In this document: piece after piece, positions 1-6,683 of the stretch | How the letters are laid out: the number at the start of each line of letters is the position of its first letter | Numbering within the stretch: the first letter of the stretch is position 1 | Source: an uncultured Actinomycetes bacterium | GTDB taxonomy: Bacteria > Actinomycetota > Thermoleophilia > Solirubrobacterales > 70-9 | Direction: 5' to 3' | NCBI GenBank assembly: GCA_946886425.1 | Contig: CAMPIP010000011.1 | Location: forward strand, 1-25,347 | DNA: 25,347 bases | Made by a program: the position numbers and the translations under genes | The notes under the pieces: model-generated | What the model was told of the DNA's origin: nothing | Database searches by the model: none | The model's input: the letters and a program-made list of their open reading frames with translations, nothing else

Positions 1-212
1 GCATCAAGGGGGCCGAGGAAGCCGGCGACGCGCCGCCGGGGGTCCGTTTCGTGGTCACCGAAGGAGATGCGTCGCAGCCGCCTTACTCCGGGCTCCGGGT
101 CCTCCGCAGCGCCCCGCCGTACGTGCTCTGGGAAGCGACCGGACCGGTCGGGGCGGAGAGTCCCTGCCCGCTGATCGCGGTGCGGCAGGCGCGCCAGGGA
201 CCCGCCCGCTAG
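1..212 (+). CDS. C-terminal end of an unidentified protein (5' truncated by window edge)
   Basis: An open frame runs from the left edge to a TAG at 210-212 and encodes about 69 residues. It reads in the codon style of the neighbouring genes, with G or C at most third positions, so I take it as the real 3' end of a plus-strand gene. The tail contains a short aromatic stretch, PPYVLWEATGPVG, and ends QGPAR. No catalytic motif or membrane segment is visible in this part. I do not recognise the family. It ends 36 bases before the first possible thrS start, and no terminator hairpin with a U-tract is evident between them. The true start lies outside the window. Confidence 0.55.
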   Translation, partial: IKGAEEAGDAPPGVRFVVTEGDASQPPYSGLRVLRSAPPYVLWEATGPVGAESPCPLIAVRQARQGPAR

Positions 213-244
213 CCGGGCCGGGGCTTCCACGGAAAAATCTTCCG

Positions 245-250
245 TACGAT
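245..250 (+). promoter_or_regulatory. Candidate -10 element TACGAT for thrS
   Basis: TACGAT fits TANNNT and ends 7 bases before the second thrS ATG (258). It overlaps the first ATG at 249. If it is a real -10, transcription would begin at or near 258 and the mRNA would be leaderless. No convincing -35 is seen, so this rests mainly on the same spacing recurring at other genes in the window. Confidence 0.3.
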
Positions 251-2198
251 GGCCCGGATGGAGGCCGCGACCGACAAGCTCGTCGTCAAGCTGCCCGACG
301 GCACGCCGTTGGAGCTGCCGGCGGGCGCCAGCGGCGCCGACGCCGCCGCGGCGATCGGGCCGGGGCTTGCCAAGGCGGCGCTGGCGATCAAGGTGAATGG
401 CGAGCTGCGCGACCTCTCGGCGCCGCTGCCGGAGGGCGGGGCGGAGGTGGCGATCCTCACCGATCGCGACGCCGAGGCGCTGGAGCTGATCCGCCACGAC
501 GCCGCCCACGTGATGGCCGAGGCGGTCCAGGAGCTCTACCCCGGGACCAAGGTGACGATCGGCCCGCCGATCGAGTCGGGCTTCTACTACGACTTCGAGT
601 TCCCCGACGGGGTGAAGATCAACGATGGCGATCTCGCGAAGGTCGAGGCGAAGATGCGCGAGCACATCAAGGCCGACGAGCGCTTCGAGCGCCGTGACGT
701 CACCCCCGGCGAGGCCATCGAGCTGTTCGGCGGTCAGGGTGAGATCTTCAAGGTCGAGCTGATCGAGGACCTGGTCCGTGACGAGGGCGTCGAGACGGTC
801 TCGCTCTACCGCAACGGCCCCTTCGAGGACCTCTGCCGCGGCCCGCACGGTCCCTCGACCGGCCGCATCAAGGCGATCAAGCTCAACTCCGTTGCCGGCG
901 CCTACTGGCGCGGTGACGAGAACCGCGAGCCGCTGACCCGGATCTACGGCACCGCCTTCTTCTCCAAAAAGGACCTCGAGCAGCACCTGGAGCGGCTCGA
1001 GCAGGCCAAGGAACGCGACCACCGGCGCCTCGGCCCGCAGCTCGGCCTCTTCATGCTCCGCAAGGAGGCGCCGGGGATGCCGTTCTGGCTGCCGAACGGG
1101 ACGACGCTCCTGCGCCTGATCGAGGACGAGGTCCAGCAGCAGCTGCGCAAGCGCGGCTACAAGGAGATCGCCACCCCCCACGTGATGGACGAGCAGCTCT
1201 GGCACCGCTCCGGCCACTGGGACAACTACCGCGACGAGATGTACTTCATGGAAGACGACGACCGCCGCTTCGCGCTGCGGCCGATGAACTGCCCCGGGGC
1301 CTGCCTCGTCTTCGGCTCCGACCGCCACTCCTACCGGGAGCTGCCGCTGCGGCTGGCCGAGTTCGGCCGGGTATCCCGCAACGAGCGCGAGGGCGTGCTC
1401 CACGGCCTCCTGCGGGTCCGCGCCTTCACCCAGGACGACGCCCACGTCTACTGCACCGAGGACCAGATCACCGACGAGGTGGCGAGCATCTGCGAAGCGA
1501 TCGACGAGCTCTACGCCCGCTTCGGGTTCGAGGACGTCCGCGTCGAGCTCTCGACCCGGCCCGAGAAGTCAATGGGGAGTAGCGAGCAGTGGGCGAAAGC
1601 GGAGGCGGCGCTGGCCGAAGCGCTGGAGCGCCAGGGGCGCGAGTACGAGCTGCACCCTGGCGACGGCGCCTTCTACGGGCCGAAGATCGACTTCCACGTC
1701 ACCGACGCGCTCGGCCGCTCCTGGCAGTGCGGCACCTGCCAGCTCGACTTCCAGATGCCCGAGCGCTTCGACCTCTATTACACGGGGGCCGACGACGCCC
1801 CGCACCGGCCGGTGATGATCCACCGCGCCCTGCTCGGCTCGATGGAGCGCTTCGCCGGCATCCTCATCGAGCACTACGGCGGCCGCTTCCCGACCTGGCT
1901 GGCGCCGGTCCAGGCGATCGTGCTGCCGATCGCCGACCGCCATAACGAGTACGCCGCCGGTACAGCGGCCCGCCTCCTCGAGGCCGGAGTCCGCGCCGGC
2001 GTCGACGAGCGCTCGGAGTCGATCGGGCGCAAGATCCGCGACGCCGAACTGGGCCGCTACCCCTACATGCTGGTGGTCGGTGACAAGGAGACCGAGGGCG
2101 AGAAGGTCGCCGTTCGCTCTCACGCAGAGGGCGAGATGGGGGAGATGACCGTGCCCGAGTTCGCCGCCCGGATCGCCGCCGAGACCGGCGCCTCCTGA
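249..2198 (+). CDS. thrS: Threonyl-tRNA synthetase
   Basis: Class II synthetase that charges tRNA-Thr in the cytoplasm. At 649 residues it is the full family length. In order it has an N-terminal TGS domain (about 10-70), the editing domain beginning with the HDAAH motif (H83), the catalytic core and a C-terminal anticodon-binding domain (about 540-645). The active-site zinc ligands are all present: C348 in MNCPGA, H399 in QDDAH and H525 in MIHRALLGSMERF, which also forms motif 3. The residue after MNCPG is Ala, where E. coli ThrRS has His. Two in-frame ATGs compete, 249 and 258, and neither has a Shine-Dalgarno sequence. The longest form is given, but a -10-like element at 245-250 favours 258 (MEAATDKL). 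Confidence 0.97.
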   Translation: MARMEAATDKLVVKLPDGTPLELPAGASGADAAAAIGPGLAKAALAIKVNGELRDLSAPLPEGGAEVAILTDRDAEALELIRHDAAHVMAEAVQELYPGTKVTIGPPIESGFYYDFEFPDGVKINDGDLAKVEAKMREHIKADERFERRDVTPGEAIELFGGQGEIFKVELIEDLVRDEGVETVSLYRNGPFEDLCRGPHGPSTGRIKAIKLNSVAGAYWRGDENREPLTRIYGTAFFSKKDLEQHLERLEQAKERDHRRLGPQLGLFMLRKEAPGMPFWLPNGTTLLRLIEDEVQQQLRKRGYKEIATPHVMDEQLWHRSGHWDNYRDEMYFMEDDDRRFALRPMNCPGACLVFGSDRHSYRELPLRLAEFGRVSRNEREGVLHGLLRVRAFTQDDAHVYCTEDQITDEVASICEAIDELYARFGFEDVRVELSTRPEKSMGSSEQWAKAEAALAEALERQGREYELHPGDGAFYGPKIDFHVTDALGRSWQCGTCQLDFQMPERFDLYYTGADDAPHRPVMIHRALLGSMERFAGILIEHYGGRFPTWLAPVQAIVLPIADRHNEYAAGTAARLLEAGVRAGVDERSESIGRKIRDAELGRYPYMLVVGDKETEGEKVAVRSHAEGEMGEMTVPEFAARIAAETGAS

Positions 2199-2228
2199 GA
2201 TTGCGCTGTGCGATCCGCGCCGTCCCTC

Positions 2229-2234
2229 TATACT
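2229..2234 (+). promoter_or_regulatory. Candidate -10 TATACT in the thrS-infC gap
   Basis: TATACT is close to the TATAAT consensus and lies about 100 bases before the infC start, so infC could have a leader of roughly 95-100 bases (to 2337). No good -35 stands at 16-18 bp. TTGACT (2244-2249) and TTGACC (2276-2281) also occur in the gap but have no matching -10 at the right distance. Leaders before infC or rpmI often carry L20-dependent control in other bacteria. I cannot show such a structure here by eye. Confidence 0.35.
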
Positions 2235-2337
2235 CCGCCCAACTTGACTGCAGGCACGCGACAAGACCGCCGCCGTTGACCGCACCCGTGCCTTCGTCCC
2301 GACTCGTCCTCTTGAAGCTCCACCAGCCCTCTCACTA

Positions 2338-2940
2338 GTGCCGGTCCCGCGTAGGTTCGATCGGCGCCCGCCAGAGCGCGACACCACTCGGATCAACGAA
2401 CGGATCCGGGTCCCGCAGGTGCGCCTGATCGGCGCCGACGGCGAGCAGCTCGGGATCGTCGACACCTCCGAGGCGCTGAAGCGCGCCCAGGAGGCCGATC
2501 TCGACCTGGTCGAGGTGGCGCCCAACTCGAAGCCGCCGGTGACCCGCCTGCTCGACTACTCGAAGTACAAGTACGAGCAGGAGCAGAAGCAGAAGCAGGC
2601 GCGCAAGCACCAGCAGCAGGTCAACATCCGCGAAATCAAGCTGCGGCCGAAGATCGCGACCCATGACTACGAGACCAAGAAGGGTCACGTCGAACGCTTC
2701 CTCAAGCACCACGACAAGGTCAAGATCACGATCATGTTCCGCGGCCGCGAGCAGGCCCACCCCGAGCGTGGCCGGGCGCTGCTGCAGAAGCTCTACGAGG
2801 ACCTCGACGGTCTCGCGACGATCGAGTCCGAGCCGCTGCAGGAAGGCCGCAACATGAGCATGCTGCTGGCCCCGAGCAAAGAGGCGTTGGCCGACGACGG
2901 GGCCAAAGCGGGCGCGGACTCGGACGAGTCACCCCAGTAG
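2338..2940 (+). CDS. infC: Translation initiation factor IF-3
   Basis: IF-3 binds the 30S subunit, prevents premature 50S joining and checks start-codon pairing. The 200-residue product has the two-domain layout. The N-domain (about 18-88) opens with [20 protein letters not shown] and a Lys/Gln-rich linker helix follows (about 82-100, with [15 protein letters not shown]). The C-domain (about 100-176) contains [18 protein letters not shown] and [12 protein letters not shown]. An acidic tail of about 25 residues, ending ESPQ, goes beyond the family core. The start is GTG at 2338 with no evident Shine-Dalgarno. A non-ATG start is usual for infC, which is often autoregulated through its start codon. 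The last four codons and the stop lie inside an 18-bp inverted repeat shared with the convergent epimerase gene. rpmI and rplT, normally next, are displaced by about 1.27 kb. Confidence 0.95.
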   Translation: MPVPRRFDRRPPERDTTRINERIRVPQVRLIGADGEQLGIVDTSEALKRAQEADLDLVEVAPNSKPPVTRLLDYSKYKYEQEQKQKQARKHQQQVNIREIKLRPKIATHDYETKKGHVERFLKHHDKVKITIMFRGREQAHPERGRALLQKLYEDLDGLATIESEPLQEGRNMSMLLAPSKEALADDGAKAGADSDESPQ

Positions 2941-3033
2941 GGGTTTCACTTAACTTTTTCCGAAGACCTCCGCGGCTGTCCGCCGCCCTTGCCGCGGAAA
3001 AAGTACAAGACGTTCCCCCTACTGGGGTGACTC
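2926..3033. repeat. Inverted repeat spanning both 3' ends of infC and the epimerase gene
   Basis: The 18 bases at 2926-2943 (GAGTCACCCCAGTAGGGG) are the exact reverse complement of 3016-3033. Each arm includes the last codons and TAG of one gene, so both proteins end in Glu-Ser-Pro-Gln. Nested inside is a second perfect 10-bp repeat, ACTTTTTCCG at 2953-2962 with CGGAAAAAGT at 2995-3004, and two CCGCGG sites (2970-2975, 2992-2997). The region may act as a bidirectional terminator, but it has no U-tract after the stem on either strand, so it is not a classical intrinsic terminator. Confidence 0.85.
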
Positions 3034-4101
3034 TTCCACGATCGTGTCGGCGATTCGCTCCGCCGCGTGGCCGTCCCAGAGTGGAGGCGGGTCCGGCCGT
3101 CCGGATGGTCGTGCGGCGAGCGCGGCGGGGATGCCGGCGATCGCCGCCGGGTCGAGGCCGAGGAGGGTGTTGGTGCCGGCGGTCAGGGTGACCGGGCGCT
3201 CGGTGTTGTCGCGCAGGGTGAAGCAGGGAATGCCGAGGTAGGTCGTCTCCTCCTGGATGCCGCCGGAGTCGGTGAGGACGGCGCCGGCGTCGGCGAGCAG
3301 CGAGAGGAAGTCGAGGTAGCCGAGCGGCTCGGTGAGCAGCGGGCCGGGGTGCTCGGACTGGCTGCTCTCCATCATCTTGCGGGTACGCGGGTGGACGGGG
3401 AAGACGACCGGCATCTCGCGCGCCAGTGCCGCCAGTTGGGCTACCGTCTCCGGCAGCAGCGGGCCGTCGACCAAGGCCGGGCGGTGGAGGGTGACGAGGG
3501 CGTAGGCACCGGGCTCCAGTCCCAGCCGGGTCGCGCTTTCGGCGGCCCGGAACCGCCCTTCCAGCGCCACCAGCGTGTCGATCATCGTGTTGCCGACCAT
3601 GTGCATGCGCTCCTCGGGGATGCCTTCGGCGCGGAGGTTCTCGACCGCCTCGGCGCTGTGCATGAAGAGCAGCTCGGCGAAGCGGTCGGCGACGATCCGG
3701 TTCACCTCCTCGGGCATGGTCATGTCGAAGCTGCGCAGGCCGGACTCGACGTGGGCGACCGGGATCCCCAGCTTGACCGCGGTCAAGGCCGCCGCCAGGG
3801 TCGAGTTGACGTCGCCGGGAACGACCACCAGGTCGGGCTTCTCGTCGAGCAGGACCGGCTCCAGGCGCTCCATCGTCCGCGCGGTCATCGCCGCGTGGCT
3901 GCCGGAGCCGACCTCGAGCATGTGGTCGGGGGCGGGCACGCCGAGCTCCTCGAGGAAGACGTCGGACATCAACCGGTCGTAGTGCTGACCGGTGTGGACG
4001 ATCGCGTGGCGACCGTCGGGCAAGCGGCGGCGGAGAGCCGCGACCACTGGGGCCGTCTTGACGAAGTTGGGCCGGGTTCCGACCACGTAGAGGATCCGCA
4101 T
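3019..4101 (-). CDS. wecB: Non-hydrolysing UDP-N-acetylglucosamine 2-epimerase
   Basis: This enzyme interconverts UDP-GlcNAc and UDP-ManNAc for cell-surface polysaccharide or teichoic-type polymer synthesis. The 360-residue product has the two-Rossmann (GT-B) layout of the WecB/MnaA family. Conserved elements are GTRPNFVK at the N-terminus (residues 8-15, including the equivalent of E. coli K15), VVPGDVNST, HVESGLRS, PEEVNRIVAD (Glu and Arg of the active site), LHRPALVD (catalytic His) and the UDP-binding DSGGIQEE. The ATG at 4099-4101 is preceded 9 bases upstream by TACGCT. It is the only minus-strand gene between thrS and nfo and sits between infC and rpmI. No other sugar-polymer gene is nearby, so the final product cannot be inferred from context. 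Confidence 0.93.
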   Translation of the reverse strand: MRILYVVGTRPNFVKTAPVVAALRRRLPDGRHAIVHTGQHYDRLMSDVFLEELGVPAPDHMLEVGSGSHAAMTARTMERLEPVLLDEKPDLVVVPGDVNSTLAAALTAVKLGIPVAHVESGLRSFDMTMPEEVNRIVADRFAELLFMHSAEAVENLRAEGIPEERMHMVGNTMIDTLVALEGRFRAAESATRLGLEPGAYALVTLHRPALVDGPLLPETVAQLAALAREMPVVFPVHPRTRKMMESSQSEHPGPLLTEPLGYLDFLSLLADAGAVLTDSGGIQEETTYLGIPCFTLRDNTERPVTLTAGTNTLLGLDPAAIAGIPAALAARPSGRPDPPPLWDGHAAERIADTIVEESPQ

Positions 4102-4110
4102 CGCGGCGCC

Positions 4111-4116
4111 AGCGTA
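4111..4116 (-). promoter_or_regulatory. Candidate -10 TACGCT for the epimerase gene
   Basis: Read on the minus strand, TACGCT fits TANNNT and ends 9 bases before the ATG. That spacing would give a leaderless or nearly leaderless message. No clear -35 is seen. Confidence 0.35.
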
Positions 4117-4150
4117 CTCGGCGTCATGACGGGAACCGGACGAAAACCGT

Positions 4151-4196
4151 CCTGACGGAGACCTGACAGAACCTGTCGGGCGCGGTCTGCTTCAAT
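4151..4196 (+). promoter_or_regulatory. Regulatory region upstream of rpmI: CCTGAC repeats, hairpin and candidate -10
   Basis: CCTGACGG (4151-4158) is followed 11 bp later by CCTGACAG (4162-4169), which pairs with CTGTCGGG (4173-4180) across an AAC loop as an 8-bp stem with one G-T pair. TTCAAT (4191-4196) is a possible -10, ending 10 bases before the rpmI ATG. Because the epimerase gene separates rpmI from infC, rpmI-rplT needs its own promoter, and it should lie here. The spacing to CTGACA (4163-4168) is 22 bp, too long for a standard -35/-10 pair, so the exact promoter is uncertain. Confidence 0.4.
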
Positions 4197-4206
4197 ACCC
4201 GTCCCG

Positions 4207-4404
4207 ATGCCGAAGATGAAAACCCATTCGGGCGCCAAGAAGCGCTTCAAGAAGACCGCCACCGGAAAGCTCCGGGGCCGTCGCGCGTACTCCAGTCACA
4301 TCCTGGAGAAAAAGTCGCCGAAGCGGAAGCGCAAGATGGCGAAACCGGTCGACATCTCGCCCAACGACGCGCCGACCGTCCGGCGGCTGCTGGGGGGCAA
4401 GTAG
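4207..4404 (+). CDS. rpmI: Large ribosomal subunit protein L35 (bL35)
   Basis: This 65-residue basic 50S protein is recognised by its N-terminal signature [17 protein letters not shown] and the internal [14 protein letters not shown]. The length is right for the family. Its TAG at 4402-4404 directly abuts the rplT ATG at 4405, so the two are surely co-transcribed and probably translationally coupled. No Shine-Dalgarno precedes the ATG, which is compatible with a very short leader. Confidence 0.97.
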   Translation: MPKMKTHSGAKKRFKKTATGKLRGRRAYSSHILEKKSPKRKRKMAKPVDISPNDAPTVRRLLGGK

Positions 4405-4764
4405 ATGGCCCGCGTCAAACGGTCTGTCCACGCCCGCAAGAAGCGGCGCAAGGTCCTCAAGGAAGCGAAGGGCTACTTCGGCCGCAAGCACTCCTCGTAC
4501 CGGTTCGCCAAAGAGCAGGTGCAGCGGTCGGGCATGTACGCCTACCGCGACCGGCGCAACCGCAAGCGGACCTTCCGCAGGCTCTGGATCACCCGCATCA
4601 ACGCCGCCGCGCGGCTCGAGGGTATGAGCTACTCGGACCTGATGTACGGCCTCAAGCAGGCCGAAGTCGACGTCAACCGCAAGATGCTCGCCGAGATCGC
4701 CGTCAGCGATCGCGAGGCCTTCCGCCGATTTGTCGAGCTAGCCCGGGAGGGCGCGGCCGCCTAG
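4405..4764 (+). CDS. rplT: Large ribosomal subunit protein L20 (bL20)
   Basis: L20 is an early 50S assembly protein that binds 23S rRNA, and in several bacteria it represses its own operon. The 119-residue product shows the family pattern: [38 protein letters not shown] with a very basic N-terminal helix (written here with its canonical residues V-K-R near the start), then [15 protein letters not shown] and [14 protein letters not shown]. It starts on the base after the rpmI stop. A strong terminator follows about 30 bases after the TAG, closing the rpmI-rplT unit. Confidence 0.97.
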   Translation: MARVKRSVHARKKRRKVLKEAKGYFGRKHSSYRFAKEQVQRSGMYAYRDRRNRKRTFRRLWITRINAAARLEGMSYSDLMYGLKQAEVDVNRKMLAEIAVSDREAFRRFVELAREGAAA

Positions 4765-4792
4765 CCGCGCAGCGACACCGAATCTCTCCCGG

Positions 4793-4820
4793 GCGGGCCG
4801 TGAACACGGCCCGCTTTTTT
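4793..4820 (+). terminator. Rho-independent terminator after rplT
   Basis: A perfect 9-bp GC-rich stem, GCGGGCCGT (4793-4801) with ACGGCCCGC (4806-4814), closes a GAAC loop and is followed by six T (4815-4820). An outer pair, CTCCCGGG (4786-4793) with CCCGGGAG (4826-4833), can extend it. A further GCCCGGGAG copy lies in the end of rplT (4741-4749). It separates rpmI-rplT from the downstream methyltransferase-pheST-arg operon, although read-through is possible. Confidence 0.92.
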
Positions 4821-4892
4821 GTTCCCCCGGGAGTTCCAGGAGAAGAAACCGCCGAGCAGAAGAGACAGAACCGAGCCAGCAGAGCCACCGAA

Positions 4893-5615
4893 ATGATCGC
4901 CAGTCCCCAAAACGAGAAGCTGAAGCTGGTCCGCAAGCTGCGCGAGCGCAAGCATCGCGAGCGCGAGGGGCTGTTCGCGACCGAGGGCGAGGACCTGGTC
5001 GAGGCCGGGCTCGCCGCCGGCGCCGAGCCGCGCATCCTGCTCGTTGCCGCCGGCACCGGCCTGGCCGGGCGGCTTGGTGGCGAGGAGGTCGAGCCGGAGT
5101 TGCTGGCCGGGGTCTCGGCGCTGGGCTCGGGGACGCGGGCGATCGCGGTCTGGCCGCTGCGCTGGGCCGAGCGGCCCGAGGCGCCCTGTCTCTACCTGCA
5201 CGGGGTCGGTGACCCCGGCAACATCGGCACGATCGTCCGCACCGCCCGCTCGCTGATCGGCGGCTCGGTGGCGCTCGGGCCCGAGTGCGCCGACCCGTTC
5301 GGGCCGAAGGCGGTCCGGGCCAGCATGGGCGCGGTCTTCGCGCAGCCGCTGCTGCGGGCCGAGGTGGGGGAGACGCCGGCGCCGCGCGCCGCCCTGGTCG
5401 CCCACGGCGGCGACGGGCTAGGGGCTCTGTCCGGCGCCGCGACGCTCTGCCTCGGCGCCGAGCGCGAGGGCCTGCCCGGGGCCGTGCTCGACGCCTGCGA
5501 GGCGCGGGTGACGATCCCGCTGCGGCCCGGGGCCGAGTCGCTCAACGTCGCCGCCGCGGCTGCGATTGCCGCGCAGCGGCTATCGTCGCCCGCCATGTCG
5601 GAGGACCAGCACTGA
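4893..5615 (+). CDS. TrmH/SpoU-family RNA 2'-O-methyltransferase
   Basis: A SPOUT-class enzyme that uses S-adenosylmethionine to methylate a ribose 2'-OH, most likely in 23S rRNA given its place beside rplT and pheST. The 240-residue product has an N-terminal substrate-binding region (about 1-95) and the three SpoU motifs: DPGNIGTIVRTA (from residue 107), LGAEREGLPG (about 187-196) and IPLRPGAESLNVAAAAAI (S216-L217-N218-V219), which form the knotted cofactor site. I chose the ATG at 4893 (MIASPQNEKLKL). The longer frame from GTG 4800 would begin inside the terminator stem. The leader 4838-4885 is purine-rich but has no well-spaced Shine-Dalgarno. The stop TGA overlaps the pheS ATG by one base. 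The exact target nucleotide is unknown. Confidence 0.9.
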   Translation: MIASPQNEKLKLVRKLRERKHREREGLFATEGEDLVEAGLAAGAEPRILLVAAGTGLAGRLGGEEVEPELLAGVSALGSGTRAIAVWPLRWAERPEAPCLYLHGVGDPGNIGTIVRTARSLIGGSVALGPECADPFGPKAVRASMGAVFAQPLLRAEVGETPAPRAALVAHGGDGLGALSGAATLCLGAEREGLPGAVLDACEARVTIPLRPGAESLNVAAAAAIAAQRLSSPAMSEDQH

Positions 5616-6673
5616 TGCTCGAGCGGATCGAGGAGATCAGGGGCGCTGGGGTGGCCGCGATCGGGGCCGCCGGCTCGACCGCGGAGCTGGAGGAGCTGCG
5701 GGTCGGCTACCTCGGCCGCAAAGCCGAGCTGACCACGATCCTGCGCGGGATCGCCGAGCTGCCGCAAGAGGAACGCGGCCCCGTCGGCGGCGCCGCCAAC
5801 CGCGCCCGCAAGGAGCTGGAAGCGCTGCTGGAGGCCCGGGCCGAGGCGCTCGACGCCAGCGAGCTGGAGGCGCGCCTCGCCACCGACCGGGTCGACGTGA
5901 CCCTGCCGGGCTCGCCGCCGCGGCCGGTCGGCCACGCGCACCTGATCGCCCGCACCACGCGGCTGATCGAGGACGTCATGGTCGGGCTCGGCTACCGGGT
6001 CGCCGAGGGCCCCGAGATCGAGCACGACTACTACAACTTCACCGCCCTCAACCACCCGCCCGGCCACCCGGCGCGGATGCTCCAGGACACCTTCTACGTG
6101 CGGTCGCACCCCGACGTGCTGCTGCGCACCCACACCTCGCCGATGCAGGTGCGGGCGATGGAGACCCAGGAGCCGCCGATCTTCGTCGTCGTCCCCGGCA
6201 AGGTCTACCGGCGGGACTCCGACGCCACCCACAGCCCGATGTTCCACCAGATGGAGGGGCTGGCGATCGCCGAGGGGATCACCCTCGCCGACTTGCAGGG
6301 GACGCTGCTGGCGCTCTGCCGGGCGATCTTCGGCGAGGAGCGGGAGCTGCGCCTGCGGCCGCACTTCTTCCCCTTCACCGAGCCCAGCGTCGAGGTCGAC
6401 GTCTCCTGCTTCCAGTGCGGCGGCAGCGGCCAGCTGCCCGAGGGCGGCCGCTGCAACCTCTGCAAGGGCCAGGGCTGGATCGAGATCCTCGGGGCCGGCA
6501 TGGTCGACCCCAACGTGCTCGGCTTCGTCGCCGACAACGGCTACGACGCCGAGCGGGTGCAGGGCTTCGCCTTCGGGCTCGGGATCGAGCGGGTAGCGAT
6601 GCTGCGCCACGGCATCCCCGACCTGCGGCGCTTCTTCGACAACGACGTGCGGATGCTGGAGCAGTTCTCGTGA
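5615..6673 (+). CDS. pheS: Phenylalanyl-tRNA synthetase alpha subunit
   Basis: The catalytic subunit of the (alpha-beta)2 PheRS that charges tRNA-Phe. The 352-residue product has an N-terminal coiled coil that binds tRNA (about 1-85). The class II core follows, with HPARMLQDTFYV, LLRTHTSPMQVRAM (motif 2 region), KVYRRDSDATHSPMFHQMEG and, near the end, FGLGIERVAMLRHGIPDLR (motif 3). A CX2C-X11-CX2C group (C265, C268, C280, C283) sits just before GWIEILGAGMV. This cysteine insertion occurs in many bacterial PheS proteins and probably binds zinc. The ATG at 5615 shares its A with the TGA of the preceding methyltransferase, so translation is probably coupled. pheT follows after 10 bases. Confidence 0.97.
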   Translation: MLERIEEIRGAGVAAIGAAGSTAELEELRVGYLGRKAELTTILRGIAELPQEERGPVGGAANRARKELEALLEARAEALDASELEARLATDRVDVTLPGSPPRPVGHAHLIARTTRLIEDVMVGLGYRVAEGPEIEHDYYNFTALNHPPGHPARMLQDTFYVRSHPDVLLRTHTSPMQVRAMETQEPPIFVVVPGKVYRRDSDATHSPMFHQMEGLAIAEGITLADLQGTLLALCRAIFGEERELRLRPHFFPFTEPSVEVDVSCFQCGGSGQLPEGGRCNLCKGQGWIEILGAGMVDPNVLGFVADNGYDAERVQGFAFGLGIERVAMLRHGIPDLRRFFDNDVRMLEQFS

Positions 6674-6683
6674 GGTGTTGGGT

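Noticed and set aside
4800..4892. GTG at 4800 as the start of the TrmH-family gene
   Set aside because: It lies inside the stem of the rplT terminator, and the added 31 residues have no family counterpart. ATG 4893 gives the expected N-terminus.
5581..5615. Internal promoter (TATCGT) with a six-residue leader peptide MSEDQH before pheS
   Set aside because: The spacing fits the leaderless pattern, but the ATG at 5595 is simply part of the methyltransferase frame and no -35 is seen. It is most likely chance.
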